Origin: Streptomyces sp. BV286
GTDB taxonomy: Bacteria > Actinomycetota > Actinomycetes > Streptomycetales > Streptomycetaceae
Assembly (NCBI RefSeq): GCF_019090165.1
Contig: NZ_JAHRIB010000152.1
Span: 248,001 to 312,000, forward strand
DNA length: 64,000 nt
Reading direction: 5' to 3'
Below, piece by piece: positions 17,851-26,284 of the stretch (positions are counted from its first letter, which is position 1; every line of letters starts with the position of its first letter). The notes under the pieces were generated by a model. It made no database searches, was not told where the DNA came from, and saw only the letters and a list, made by a program, of their open reading frames with translations. A program made the position numbers and the translations under genes.

Positions 17851-18987
17851 ATGCCTGCAGAGAACCTTTCCGCAGATCCCGTCCGCTTCGCTTACTGGGT
17901 CCCCAACGTCAGCGGCGGTCTCGTCACCAGCACGATCGAACAACGCACCGACTGGGGCTACGACTACAACCGCGAACTCGCCGTCCTCGCTGAGAACAAC
18001 GGCTTCGACTACGCCCTCAGCCAGGTCCGCTACATGGCCAGCTACGGCGCCGAGTTCCAGCACGAGTCGACCAGCTTCAGCCTCGCCCTGCTGCTCGCCA
18101 CCCAGCGTCTCAAGGTCATCGCGGCGGTCCACCCGGGCCTGTGGCACCCAGGGGTACTCGCCAAACTCGGCGCCACGGCCGACCACCTGTCCAACGGCCG
18201 CTTCGCGGTGAACGTCGTCAGCGGCTGGTTCAAGGACGAGTTCACCGCCCTCGGTGAACCGTGGCTGGAGCACGACGAGCGCTACCGCCGCTCCGAGGAG
18301 TTCATCCAGGCCCTGCGCCAGATCTGGACCGAGGACCACACCGAACTCGCCGGTGACTTCTACCGGTTGCGTGACTTCTCCCTCAAGCCCAAGCCCCTCA
18401 ACACTCCCGAACGCCCCCACCCGGAGATCTTCCAGGGCGGCAACTCCAGCGCCGCGCGCGCCATGGCCGGCCGGGTCTCCGACTGGTACTTCTCCAACGG
18501 CAAGGACTTCGACGGCGTCGTCGAACAGCTCGCGGACGTACGCGCGTCGGCCGCCCAAGTCGGCCGTACGGCACCGAAGTTCGGCCTCAACGGCTTCCTG
18601 ATCGCCCGTGACACCGAGGCCGAGGCCCGCGAAACCCTGCGCGAGATCGTGGCACACGCCGACCGCGAGGCCGTCGAGGGCTTCGGCGCCGCCGTCAAGC
18701 AGGCCGGCCGGTCCACCGCCGACGGCAAGGGCATGTGGCAGGACTCCTCCTTCGAGGACCTCGTCCAGTACAACGACGGCTTCCGTACCGGGCTGATCGG
18801 CACCCCGGAGCAGGTCGCCGAGCGGATCGTGGCCTACAAGCGCCTCGGCGTCGACCTGCTTCTCCTCGGCTTCCTCCACTACCACGAGGAGGTCGAGTAC
18901 TTCGGCCGCCGTGTGCTGCCCCTCGTACGCGAACTGGAAGCCCGACTCCCGGACACCGAAAGCGAATCCGTGGCGGTCCACGCCTGA
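17851..18987 (+). CDS. sfnG: FMNH2-dependent dimethylsulfone monooxygenase
   Basis: A 378-aa class of LLM flavin monooxygenase that converts dimethyl sulfone to methanesulfinate using reduced FMN. The sequence follows the SfnG family throughout: FAYWVPNVSGGLVTS at the N-terminus, YALSQVRYMASYGAEFQHES, the flavin-binding VVSGWFKDEF, EPWLEHDERYRRSEEF, FQGGNSSAARAMA and VQYNDGF near the end. ATG 17851 follows CAGGAG. It is the first enzyme gene of a four-gene operon with an FMN reductase, sfnB and ssuD, downstream of the Cys-Cys leader peptide. Length is close to the family's usual ~365 aa. Confidence 0.93.
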   Translation: MPAENLSADPVRFAYWVPNVSGGLVTSTIEQRTDWGYDYNRELAVLAENNGFDYALSQVRYMASYGAEFQHESTSFSLALLLATQRLKVIAAVHPGLWHPGVLAKLGATADHLSNGRFAVNVVSGWFKDEFTALGEPWLEHDERYRRSEEFIQALRQIWTEDHTELAGDFYRLRDFSLKPKPLNTPERPHPEIFQGGNSSAARAMAGRVSDWYFSNGKDFDGVVEQLADVRASAAQVGRTAPKFGLNGFLIARDTEAEARETLREIVAHADREAVEGFGAAVKQAGRSTADGKGMWQDSSFEDLVQYNDGFRTGLIGTPEQVAERIVAYKRLGVDLLLLGFLHYHEEVEYFGRRVLPLVRELEARLPDTESESVAVHA

Positions 18988-19142
18988 GTCCGGCTCCTTT
19001 TGCACTCCGCTGTCGCCAACAAGCGGCGAGAAGCGGGCCGCTGGCTGTTCGAGGGCGAACTGCCCGGACCCACCTGGTACTCCTGACCGCTCACCCCGGG
19101 GCGCCTCCCGCGCGGAGGCACCCCCGTTCCGAAAGAGAACCC

Positions 19143-19697
19143 ATGGCCACCGTTCTGTCCGTATCCGGCAGTCCCTCCGCCTCCTCCCGCACCAACCGTC
19201 TTCTGCGCCACCTCGACGCCCGGCTGACGGCACAGGGCCACGAGGTGATTCCGCTCGACGTCCGTACGATCCCTGCGGAGGCACTGCTCGGCGCCGACTT
19301 CCGGCATCCGGCGATCGTCGAGGCCACCGCCCTCTTCGCACGTGCCGACGGCGTCGTCATCGGCACCCCCGTCTACAAGGCCGCCTACTCCGGAGTCCTC
19401 AAGGCACTGCTCGACCTGCTCCCGCAGTACGCACTCACGGGGAAGACGGTGCTGCCCCTGGCGACCGGTGGTACGACTGCACATGTGCTGGCCATCGACT
19501 ACGCCCTGCGGCCGGTGCTCAGCTCCATGGGCGCCCGCCACGTGGTCCAGGGCTGGTTCACCCTCGACAAGGACATCTCGGTGGGTGAGGACGGCGGACT
19601 CGCCGTGGCGCCCGAGGCCACCGAGGCGCTGACCCAGGTGCTCGACCAGTTCTCCGAGGCGCTGGGCCGCACACCGGTCCTGGCCGCGGCGGGCTGA
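19143..19697 (+). CDS. ssuE: NADPH-dependent FMN reductase, SsuE/MsuE type
   Basis: A 184-aa flavodoxin-fold reductase supplying FMNH2 to the two monooxygenases of the operon. The phosphate-binding start SVSGSPSASSRTNRLL, the central IGTPVYKAAYSGVLKALLDLLP and PLATGGTTAHVLAIDYALRPVLSSM are diagnostic for SsuE/MsuE. ATG 19143 has AAAGAGA upstream. The sfnB start codon lies 2 bases after its stop, so translation is probably coupled. Whether the partner is SfnG, SsuD or both cannot be told. Confidence 0.93.
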   Translation: MATVLSVSGSPSASSRTNRLLRHLDARLTAQGHEVIPLDVRTIPAEALLGADFRHPAIVEATALFARADGVVIGTPVYKAAYSGVLKALLDLLPQYALTGKTVLPLATGGTTAHVLAIDYALRPVLSSMGARHVVQGWFTLDKDISVGEDGGLAVAPEATEALTQVLDQFSEALGRTPVLAAAG

Positions 19698-19699
19698 CC

Positions 19700-20953
19700 G
19701 TGTCCGCGAACACGTCCGCCAGGACCGCCGTGGGAGCCTCCACGGGGGACCCCGCGAGGACCGCCGCCGTCGCCGCCGACGTCATCGCCGACGACGCCGA
19801 GGCCCTGGCCGTCGCGGCGGCCCTGGCCGACGGGTTCCGGGCCGGAGCTTCCCGGCGCGACAGCGAACGCGCCCTCCCGCACGAGGAGGTGGACCGGCTC
19901 TCCGCCTCCGGACTGCTCGCCGTCACCGTGCCGGCCGAGTACGGCGGCGCCGACGTACGCCAGGAGACGCTCGCCGAGATCTTCCGGCTCCTCGCGTCCG
20001 CCGACGCCGGCCTGGCCCAGATCCCGCAGAGCCACTTCGTCTACGTCAACGTGCTCCGCCGCCAGGGGACCCCGCAGCAGCGCGCGTTCTTCTTCGGCGA
20101 GGTGCTCGCCGGGCGCCGCTTCGGCAACGCCCAGTCGGAGGCCGGCACGAAACACGTCCAGGACATCCGCACCCGACTGGAGCGGCTCCCGGACGGCTCG
20201 TACGTCCTCACCGGGGTCAAGCACTACGCCACGGGCGCCCTCTTCGCCGACTGGATTCCCGTCCTAGCCCGCGCCGCGGACGACAGGCTGCACGTCGCGT
20301 TCGTGCCCCGGGGCGCCGCGGGGGTCACGGTCGTCGACGACTGGGACGGCATGGGCCAGCGCACCACGGCCAGCGGGACCGTCCGCCTCGACGCCGTGTC
20401 CGTACCCGCCGACCGGGTCGTTCCCCACCACCTCACCTTCGAAGGCCCGCAACTGCACGGCGCGGTCGCCCAGTTGCTGCACGCCGCCATCGACGCCGGG
20501 ATCGCGGCGGGCGCGCTCTCCGAGGCCGTGGAGTTCGTCCGTACCAAGAGCCGACCGTGGTTCGAGAGCGGCTTCGAGACCGCGGCCGAGGACCCCCTGC
20601 TCATCCAGCGGTTCGGGGAACTGGCCGTCCAGGTGCGGGCCACCGAGGCGCTCCTGGGCGTGGCGGCCCGTGAGGTCGACACCGCCCGCGCCGACCTCAC
20701 GGACGCGACGGCCGCCGAGGCGTCCGTCGCGGTGGCCGCCGCGAAGGCTCACGCCGCTGCCACCGCCGTCGAGGTGTCGAGCGCGCTCTTCGAGGTGGCC
20801 GGCACCCGCTCCGCCCTCAACTCCCTCAATCTGCACCGGCATTGGCGTGACGCCCGGACGCACACACTGCACGACCCGGCCCGCTGGAAGATCCAGCACA
20901 TCGGCCGGTACGTGCTCAACGGCACCCCGCCGCCGCGCCACGGCCTCCTCTGA
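19700..20953 (+). CDS. sfnB: SfnB-family sulfur acquisition oxidoreductase
   Basis: A 417-aa flavoprotein of the acyl-CoA dehydrogenase fold. The N-terminal helical domain (EVDRLSASGLLAVTVPAEYGGADV), the middle beta domain and the C-terminal helices are complete. The sequence fits the SfnB group, found with sulfone and sulfonate desulfurisation genes; its exact reaction is uncertain. The start is GTG, two bases after the ssuE stop. The poorly conserved N-terminal 45 residues are Ala-rich. Confidence 0.88.
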   Translation: MSANTSARTAVGASTGDPARTAAVAADVIADDAEALAVAAALADGFRAGASRRDSERALPHEEVDRLSASGLLAVTVPAEYGGADVRQETLAEIFRLLASADAGLAQIPQSHFVYVNVLRRQGTPQQRAFFFGEVLAGRRFGNAQSEAGTKHVQDIRTRLERLPDGSYVLTGVKHYATGALFADWIPVLARAADDRLHVAFVPRGAAGVTVVDDWDGMGQRTTASGTVRLDAVSVPADRVVPHHLTFEGPQLHGAVAQLLHAAIDAGIAAGALSEAVEFVRTKSRPWFESGFETAAEDPLLIQRFGELAVQVRATEALLGVAAREVDTARADLTDATAAEASVAVAAAKAHAAATAVEVSSALFEVAGTRSALNSLNLHRHWRDARTHTLHDPARWKIQHIGRYVLNGTPPPRHGLL

Positions 20954-21005
20954 GGCCGGCATCCCGCCCCACCTCGAAGAACACCCTCGATCGGAGAACG
21001 CCCCC

Positions 21006-22151
21006 GTGTCCCTCACCTTTCACTGGTTCCTGCCCACCAACGGAGACAGCCGCCATGTCGTCGGGGGCGGACACGGCACCCCGGCCACGGTGTCCGGGCG
21101 GGACCGGCCGCCGACGGTCGCCTATCTGAGCCAGATCGCCCGGGCGGCCGAGGACCTCGGCTTCGTCGGCGCGCTCACGCCCACCGGCGCCTGGTGCGAG
21201 GACGCCTGGCTGACCACCGCGATGGTCAGCCAGCACACCGAGCGGCTGAAGTTCCTGGTCGCCTTCCGGCCGGGGTCCGTGTCGCCGACGCTCGCCGCGC
21301 AGATGGCGTCCACGTTCCAGCGGCAGTCCGGCGGACGGCTCCTCCTCAACGTCGTCACCGGCGGCGAGAGCCACGAGCAGCGCGCGTACGGCGACTTCCT
21401 CGACAAGGACGCCCGCTACCGCCGCACCGGCGAGTTCCTGCAGATCGTGCGGGGCCTGTGGGAGGGCAGGACCGTCGACCTGTCCGGCGAGTTCCTGCGG
21501 GTCGAGGACGCCCGCCTCGCCCGGCTGCCCGACCCGGTCCCCGAGGTGTACTTCGGCGGATCGTCCCCCATCGCGGGCGAGATCGCCGCCCGGCACGTGG
21601 ACGTCTACCTCACCTGGGGCGAACCGCCCGCGCAGGTCGCCGAGAAGATCGCGTGGGTCCGCGCACTGGCGGAGAAGGAGGGCCGCGACGTCCGGTTCGG
21701 CATCCGGTTGCACGTCATCACACGCGACACCTCCGAGCAGGCCTGGGCGGAGGCCGAGCGGCTGCTCGCCGGCTTCGACCCGCAGACGGTGAAGTCCGTA
21801 CAGGCCGGGCTCGCCCGCAGCGAGTCCGAGGGGCAGCAGCGGATGCTCGCCCTGCACGGAGGCGGCAGCCGGGACGGTCTGGAGATCTACCCCAACCTGT
21901 GGGCCGGCATCGGTCTCGTGCGCGGCGGCGCGGGCACCGCCCTCGTGGGCAGCCACGACGAGGTCGCCGAGCGCATCGCCGAGTACCACGACCTGGGCAT
22001 CGACGAGTTCGTGCTCTCCGGCTACCCGCACCTGGAGGAGGCGTACTGGTTCGGCGAGGGAGTCCTGCCCCGGCTCGCCGCGCGGGGACTGTGGCAGCAC
22101 CCGTTCACCGGCAGGGCCACCCCCGCGGCACAGGTCCCGTTCGCGAGCTAG
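21006..22151 (+). CDS. ssuD: FMNH2-dependent alkanesulfonate monooxygenase
   Basis: A 381-aa LLM monooxygenase that releases sulfite from alkanesulfonates. Family marks are all present: the opening LTFHWFLPTNGD, TPTGAWCEDAWL, FLVAFRPGSVSPTLAAQMA, LLNVVTGGE, VYFGGSSPIAGEIAARHVDVYLTWGEPP and the C-terminal region with LVGSHDEVAERIAEYHDLGIDEFVLSGYPHLEEA. The Cys in the CEDAWL motif matches SsuD. GTG 21006 has GGAGA upstream. It closes the operon. No ssuABC transporter genes are adjacent, so uptake must be encoded elsewhere. Confidence 0.93.
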   Translation: MSLTFHWFLPTNGDSRHVVGGGHGTPATVSGRDRPPTVAYLSQIARAAEDLGFVGALTPTGAWCEDAWLTTAMVSQHTERLKFLVAFRPGSVSPTLAAQMASTFQRQSGGRLLLNVVTGGESHEQRAYGDFLDKDARYRRTGEFLQIVRGLWEGRTVDLSGEFLRVEDARLARLPDPVPEVYFGGSSPIAGEIAARHVDVYLTWGEPPAQVAEKIAWVRALAEKEGRDVRFGIRLHVITRDTSEQAWAEAERLLAGFDPQTVKSVQAGLARSESEGQQRMLALHGGGSRDGLEIYPNLWAGIGLVRGGAGTALVGSHDEVAERIAEYHDLGIDEFVLSGYPHLEEAYWFGEGVLPRLAARGLWQHPFTGRATPAAQVPFAS

Positions 22152-22193
22152 CGCCTTGCTCACACCGAACGCCTCAGCGCGGCACGGCCACGC

Positions 22194-25100
22194 TCATTCG
22201 CAGTCCGCGGTCGTCCACTCGGCTGCTATGTCCCCCTCCGGGGTGTACCCGTAGGCGTGTAATCGGGCGGCCAGGTCGGCGTTGCCCAGCTTGCGCAGGA
22301 CATCCTGTGCTTCGTCCGGCGCGGCCGCACCGGCCACCGCCGCGCGCCGGTACCAGGGGAGTGCTTCGTCGAGGCGCTCGGCTCTGACGAGTCGGCCGGC
22401 CGCTTCGGCGAGGGCGTTGGTGTGGCCGGCTGCCGCCGCGCGTTCGTACCAGGGGAGTGCTTCGTCGAGGCGCTTGACCTTGCTGAGCTGGTCGGCGGCC
22501 TCGGCGAGGGCGTTGGTGTGGCCGGCTGCCGCCGCGCGTTCGTACCAGGGGAGTGCTTCGTCGAGGCGCTTGCCGTCTGCCAGCTGGTTCGCGGCTTCGG
22601 TGAGGGCGTTGGTGTGGCCGGCTGCCGCCGCGCGTTCGTACCAGGGGAGTGCTTGGTCCAGGCCTTCGGCCTTGGCCAGTTCAGCTCCGACGGACGCCAG
22701 AACATCGGTACCGCCCGCCGCCGCCGCGCGGTCGAAGCAGAGCAGAGCGTCCGCGCGCCGTCCCTCGGCCAGGAGATGGCCGCCGACCTCGGCATGTACG
22801 TGCGTGGGACCTTCGGACGCGGCGAGGTCGCCCCACTCCGACGCCTCGTCCAAGTACCCCAGGTGTGCGAGCTGCTGAGCGATCTGCTCGTAGAGAGCGA
22901 CCCGTTTCGCGGGCCACCCGCCACTTTCGATCACCTTGTGGCACCAGTCGACGGCCTCGGCACTGCGATCCGCCAGGATCAGCTCAACCGCCGCGTGGAC
23001 ACACGCCTCCGCGTAGCCGGCCTCGGCCGCTCGCCGGTACCAGTGCAGTGCCTCCTCTTCCCGGCCGGACGTGGACAACTCGGTGGCAGCCGCCATCAGG
23101 GCCTCCGGCTGGCCCGCCGCCCAAGCCCGTTCGTACCAGGCGAGAGCCGTGTCGAGATCGCCCATGTTGGCGCGGCAGTCGGCCACGAGCTGCAGTGCCT
23201 CCACATGACCCGCGGCGGCGGCGCGCTCGTACCAGCCCAGTGCCTCGTCCATACGACCGGCGTCGGCGAGGTGATCGGCGGCCTCCGTCAGGACCTCCGT
23301 ACAACCGGCGTCGGCGATGCGGCCGTACCGGTCCAGCGCCTCGTCCAGGCGCCCCACGGCGGCGAGGTGCTCGGCGGCCGGGCGGAGAACCGACAACTGG
23401 CCGAGCGCCGCGGCCCGTTCGAACCAGTCGATGTTCTCGCTGGGGTCCTCCACGCGGCCGGCGACCTTCTGCAGGGCGTCCGCATGGCCCGCGGCCAGGG
23501 CACGCTCGCACCAGTCGAGGGCCTCGTCCAAACGGCCCTCGCCGATGAGGAGTTCGGCGGCGAGCTGCAGGGCTTCGGTGTGGCCCGCCTCGGCGGCCAG
23601 CTCGAACCACCGGAGCGCCTCGTCGGGCCGTGCCGCGCCGACGAGACCGTCCGTCACCTGCCGCAGGGCCTCGGAGCTGCCGGCGACGGTGGCCGTCGTG
23701 TACCACTGCGTCGACTTCGTCGCCCAGTGGTCGATCTCCGCCGCCGTTCGCAGGGGCAGTGACCAGGGAGGACCGGCCCGGTCGAGGAGACCGGCGGCCA
23801 CCAGCTGTTGCGCCGCGTGGGGAAGCGACTCGAAGTGATCGGCCTCGATGGCCCGCTCGTACCAGCTCAGGGCCTCCTGTACGCGATCCGCCAGGAGGAG
23901 CTGGTCGGCCACATGACAGAGAATCCCCGAGTGCCCTGCAGCGACGGCACGTTCGTACCAGCGCTGGGCCTCATCCACGCGACCTGCACGCATGAGCCAG
24001 TCGCCGGCCACCGAGAGGCAGTCGGTGCGGCCGGCGGAAGCCGCCTTGTCGATCCAGTCCAGAGCCTCCGTCAGACGGCCGGCCTCGGCCAGGAGCTCGG
24101 CGGCACGGTCGTGGCGCCCCGCTCTGATCCACAGGGAGCAGGCATGCCGGACGACTCCCCGGTTCGCCGCTTCCAACGCGAAGAGACCTGCGACTTCCGG
24201 TCCGCAATGGGTTCTCGCCGCCTGCCAGAACAGTTCGGGAACGTGGTCGAGCAGGCGCTCCGAACGCCCGTACTGATCCAGGTAGTCCGCGAGGCGATAC
24301 GCCTGCGGCACGCCCCGCGCACTGCGAGGCCCGGCGCCTCGTGGCCGTTTCAGAGGGTGCAGTGGTCCTCGCGCCCCCATGACGGGCTTGGTGAGGATCG
24401 CCAACGGCTTCTCGGGCCAGTCGTGGTCGTCCGTGAGGTCCCAGTCCGTGTCACTGATGTAGGCCTCGGCGGCGGCGGTCAGGAACGGAAGCGGGATCCC
24501 GCGTGGGTGGCCCAGACGGCGTGCGTCCATGGCGGCCTGCAGCAGTGCCCTGGTCTCGGGGACCGCCGCGTTGTAGATGTCGAGCAGCGTCGGCGCCCCG
24601 GCGAGATACTGGGCGACCATGCCGTCGGACGCGAACCGGGCGGCGGTGATGAGCCGGGGGTCCGAGGACGTCCGCAGGGCCTCGATCGCGTCGGGGCCGA
24701 AGGAACTCGGTACGTGCAGGTGCTGACCGGCCAGCAGACGCCGCGCCTGTTTGTGCGGGTCCGGTTCGTTGAGCGCAGGTGCACGGGTCAGCAGTTCGAA
24801 GTACTCGAGGCCGGACCAGATGGTGCCGAGCACCAGGACGGGAGCCCGGGAGCCGTCTGCCAGCAGGCCACGGACCTTGTCGGCGATCGCTTCACCCTGA
24901 CTGCGCGACAGGAGGTGGTGGTGGGCCTCGTCGAGCCAGACCACGGTGCGGGGGCCGACGTGATCGAGGTCCGCGAGAGCGTCCGTCGCGCGTTCGGGGT
25001 CGGCGGGTCTCCACAGGCGCCAGCCTGAGGGCAGCTGACGGAGCGCCTCCCAGCAGGCCCTGGTCTTGCCGGTGGAGGAGTTGCCGACCAGCATGGCGAG

Positions 25101-25628
25101 TCGGCTCAGTCCGGTCACGGCGTCGGTGACGATCTCGCGCAGTCTCGTGTCGTGGTCACGGTCCAGGTACGGGGTGAGACCGGTGTGGCCCTCCAGGGCG
25201 ACGACTCGGTGCACGTCCAACTCGTAGGGATCGAGTGCCGAGATGTGACGCCCCAGCGGTTCGGCGAGCTGGATCCTGGTCCACAACCGGGCCGCCTGCC
25301 GCCCGGCTGCAGGGCCGTCCCCACCGGCCATGGCGGTGAGCAGCTCGACGAGGGCCACCACATCCGCCTGTTTGGCGGGGGCCTCGGGCATACCGATCAG
25401 ACGGGCGATGGTGTCCCTGGACGGACAGGCGTCCACCTCGTCGTCGTCGATCATCCGGTCGCTCAGCTCATTGAGCGTGGGCGCTCCCGCCGAGACATAG
25501 GCCTCGTACGTGAGGTCCTTGAGCTCACGCAGCGGACCTGGCGCGACCCGAGGGCGAGCGATCAGACGTGACGTGCCGGCGATCGCCTTGTGACGACTCG
25601 TGCCCGATGCCGACTCACCCCGCTTCAT
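22194..25628 (-). CDS. Large P-loop NTPase with C-terminal helical (TPR/Sel1-like) repeats
   Basis: A 1144-aa soluble protein with three parts. Residues ~30-110 look like a small helical, HTH-type domain (LKDLTYEAYVSAGAPTLNELSDRM). A nucleotide-binding domain follows, with Walker A GNSSTGKTR and Walker B TVVWLDEAHHHL. From about residue 480 to the end there are many helical repeats of ~32-36 residues built on EALxWYERAAAAGHxxAL. The layout recalls STAND-type sensors, where repeats detect a partner and the NTPase switches state. The role is unknown; defence or regulation are guesses. ATG 25628 is the first good start. Four neighbouring repeats near the C-terminus are almost identical in DNA. 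Confidence 0.8.
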   Translation of the reverse strand: MKRGESASGTSRHKAIAGTSRLIARPRVAPGPLRELKDLTYEAYVSAGAPTLNELSDRMIDDDEVDACPSRDTIARLIGMPEAPAKQADVVALVELLTAMAGGDGPAAGRQAARLWTRIQLAEPLGRHISALDPYELDVHRVVALEGHTGLTPYLDRDHDTRLREIVTDAVTGLSRLAMLVGNSSTGKTRACWEALRQLPSGWRLWRPADPERATDALADLDHVGPRTVVWLDEAHHHLLSRSQGEAIADKVRGLLADGSRAPVLVLGTIWSGLEYFELLTRAPALNEPDPHKQARRLLAGQHLHVPSSFGPDAIEALRTSSDPRLITAARFASDGMVAQYLAGAPTLLDIYNAAVPETRALLQAAMDARRLGHPRGIPLPFLTAAAEAYISDTDWDLTDDHDWPEKPLAILTKPVMGARGPLHPLKRPRGAGPRSARGVPQAYRLADYLDQYGRSERLLDHVPELFWQAARTHCGPEVAGLFALEAANRGVVRHACSLWIRAGRHDRAAELLAEAGRLTEALDWIDKAASAGRTDCLSVAGDWLMRAGRVDEAQRWYERAVAAGHSGILCHVADQLLLADRVQEALSWYERAIEADHFESLPHAAQQLVAAGLLDRAGPPWSLPLRTAAEIDHWATKSTQWYTTATVAGSSEALRQVTDGLVGAARPDEALRWFELAAEAGHTEALQLAAELLIGEGRLDEALDWCERALAAGHADALQKVAGRVEDPSENIDWFERAAALGQLSVLRPAAEHLAAVGRLDEALDRYGRIADAGCTEVLTEAADHLADAGRMDEALGWYERAAAAGHVEALQLVADCRANMGDLDTALAWYERAWAAGQPEALMAAATELSTSGREEEALHWYRRAAEAGYAEACVHAAVELILADRSAEAVDWCHKVIESGGWPAKRVALYEQIAQQLAHLGYLDEASEWGDLAASEGPTHVHAEVGGHLLAEGRRADALLCFDRAAAAGGTDVLASVGAELAKAEGLDQALPWYERAAAAGHTNALTEAANQLADGKRLDEALPWYERAAAAGHTNALAEAADQLSKVKRLDEALPWYERAAAAGHTNALAEAAGRLVRAERLDEALPWYRRAAVAGAAAPDEAQDVLRKLGNADLAARLHAYGYTPEGDIAAEWTTADCE
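22342..22725 (-). repeat. Four 96-base tandem repeats inside the NTPase gene
   Basis: Units start at 22342, 22438, 22534 and 22630, each encoding 32 residues. The strongest blocks (ttcgtaccaggggagtgc, agggcgttggtgtggccgg) are conserved at the DNA level including third positions. This points to recent duplication or gene conversion rather than old protein-level repeats. Confidence 0.9.
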
Positions 25629-25779
25629 GCCACCATCATCGTCGCGAAGAGGCCTTTGTGGGATGTGAGTTCGAACGGATCCCGTGATCCGGTCGATGCC
25701 GGAGGGTGGGTTCGTGCTCATTGGTCCGTAAGTCCTCCCGCGTCCGGGATTTGCTGGCTGTTCTGGTGAGTGGATGGGT

Positions 25780-25810
25780 GGATCCGGGCCGCCTGCCACG
25801 GCCCGGATCC
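25780..25810 (-). terminator. Perfect hairpin downstream of the 43-aa gene
   Basis: GGATCCGGGCCG pairs with CGGCCCGGATCC around a 7-base loop. On the minus strand it starts 16 bases after the stop of the small gene at 25827-25958, supporting a real short transcript there. Confidence 0.7.
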
Positions 25811-25826
25811 CCGAAGGACCGGCACG

Positions 25827-25958
25827 CTAGATCGCCGTGCGCAACCAGTCCACGACAGCGCGCACCAGCCCGCTGACGACGCCGCTGAGGGCGGCCGAAC
25901 GGGCCTCGGTGAGCGACCGGTCGCGTCGGCGGTCCGACTTCCTCTTGTCACTGCGCAT
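25827..25958 (-). CDS. Small basic peptide with hydrophobic C-terminal helix (43 aa)
   Basis: A possible short gene reading RSDKRKSDRRRDRSLTEARS and then an uncharged, amphipathic or membrane-seeking helix (ALSGVVSGLVRAVVDWLRTA). AGGA lies upstream of the ATG and a perfect hairpin follows the stop. A LexA-like box lies about 66 bases upstream. The charged N-terminus with a single hydrophobic helix recalls small membrane-acting stress peptides, but there is no sequence match to a named family. It could instead be a chance frame. Confidence 0.45.
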   Translation of the reverse strand: MRSDKRKSDRRRDRSLTEARSAALSGVVSGLVRAVVDWLRTAI

Positions 25959-26284
25959 GGTGATGTCCTGACTTCGGAAAGGGATGGGGCAGCCGGCCGG
26001 CTTCCTTCGACTGTGACGGTCGTTCGAACCTCTGTTTCGAGTTGCGACGAGAAGGGACGAAGGAGGCCGGGGCCCGCGCAGACCCGCAGCTCAGCGGCCA
26101 CCCGGTCCGCGCGGCGAGGGCCACGACGCGATGAAACGCGACGAGACACCGCCCTGTGTCCGAGGCCGTGGCGCCGGGAAAACCGCTGTACTCCGCGCCT
26201 CCCGGGTGATGACCTTGAGTGAGCCCCCCGGCTCGCACCAGGCAGACGGGGCGAGGCGACAAGGGTGAAAAAGGGGGGACGGCT
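25959..26284. other. Non-coding stretch between the 43-aa gene and the nucleotidyltransferase
   Basis: No gene is supported in these 326 bases. It should hold divergent promoters. The only motif recognised is the LexA-like box at 26024-26040. Confidence 0.5.
26024..26040. promoter_or_regulatory. LexA/SOS-like box
   Basis: TCGAAC-ctct-GTTTCGA: the core GAAC-N4-GTTT matches 7 of 8 positions of the actinobacterial SOS box GAAC-N4-GTTC, with flanking TC and CGA. It lies between the small peptide gene (minus) and the nucleotidyltransferase gene (plus), closer to the former. Confidence 0.4.

Noticed and set aside
22342..22725. CRISPR-like array
   Set aside because: The 96-base units are adjacent with no unique spacers and encode protein helical repeats.
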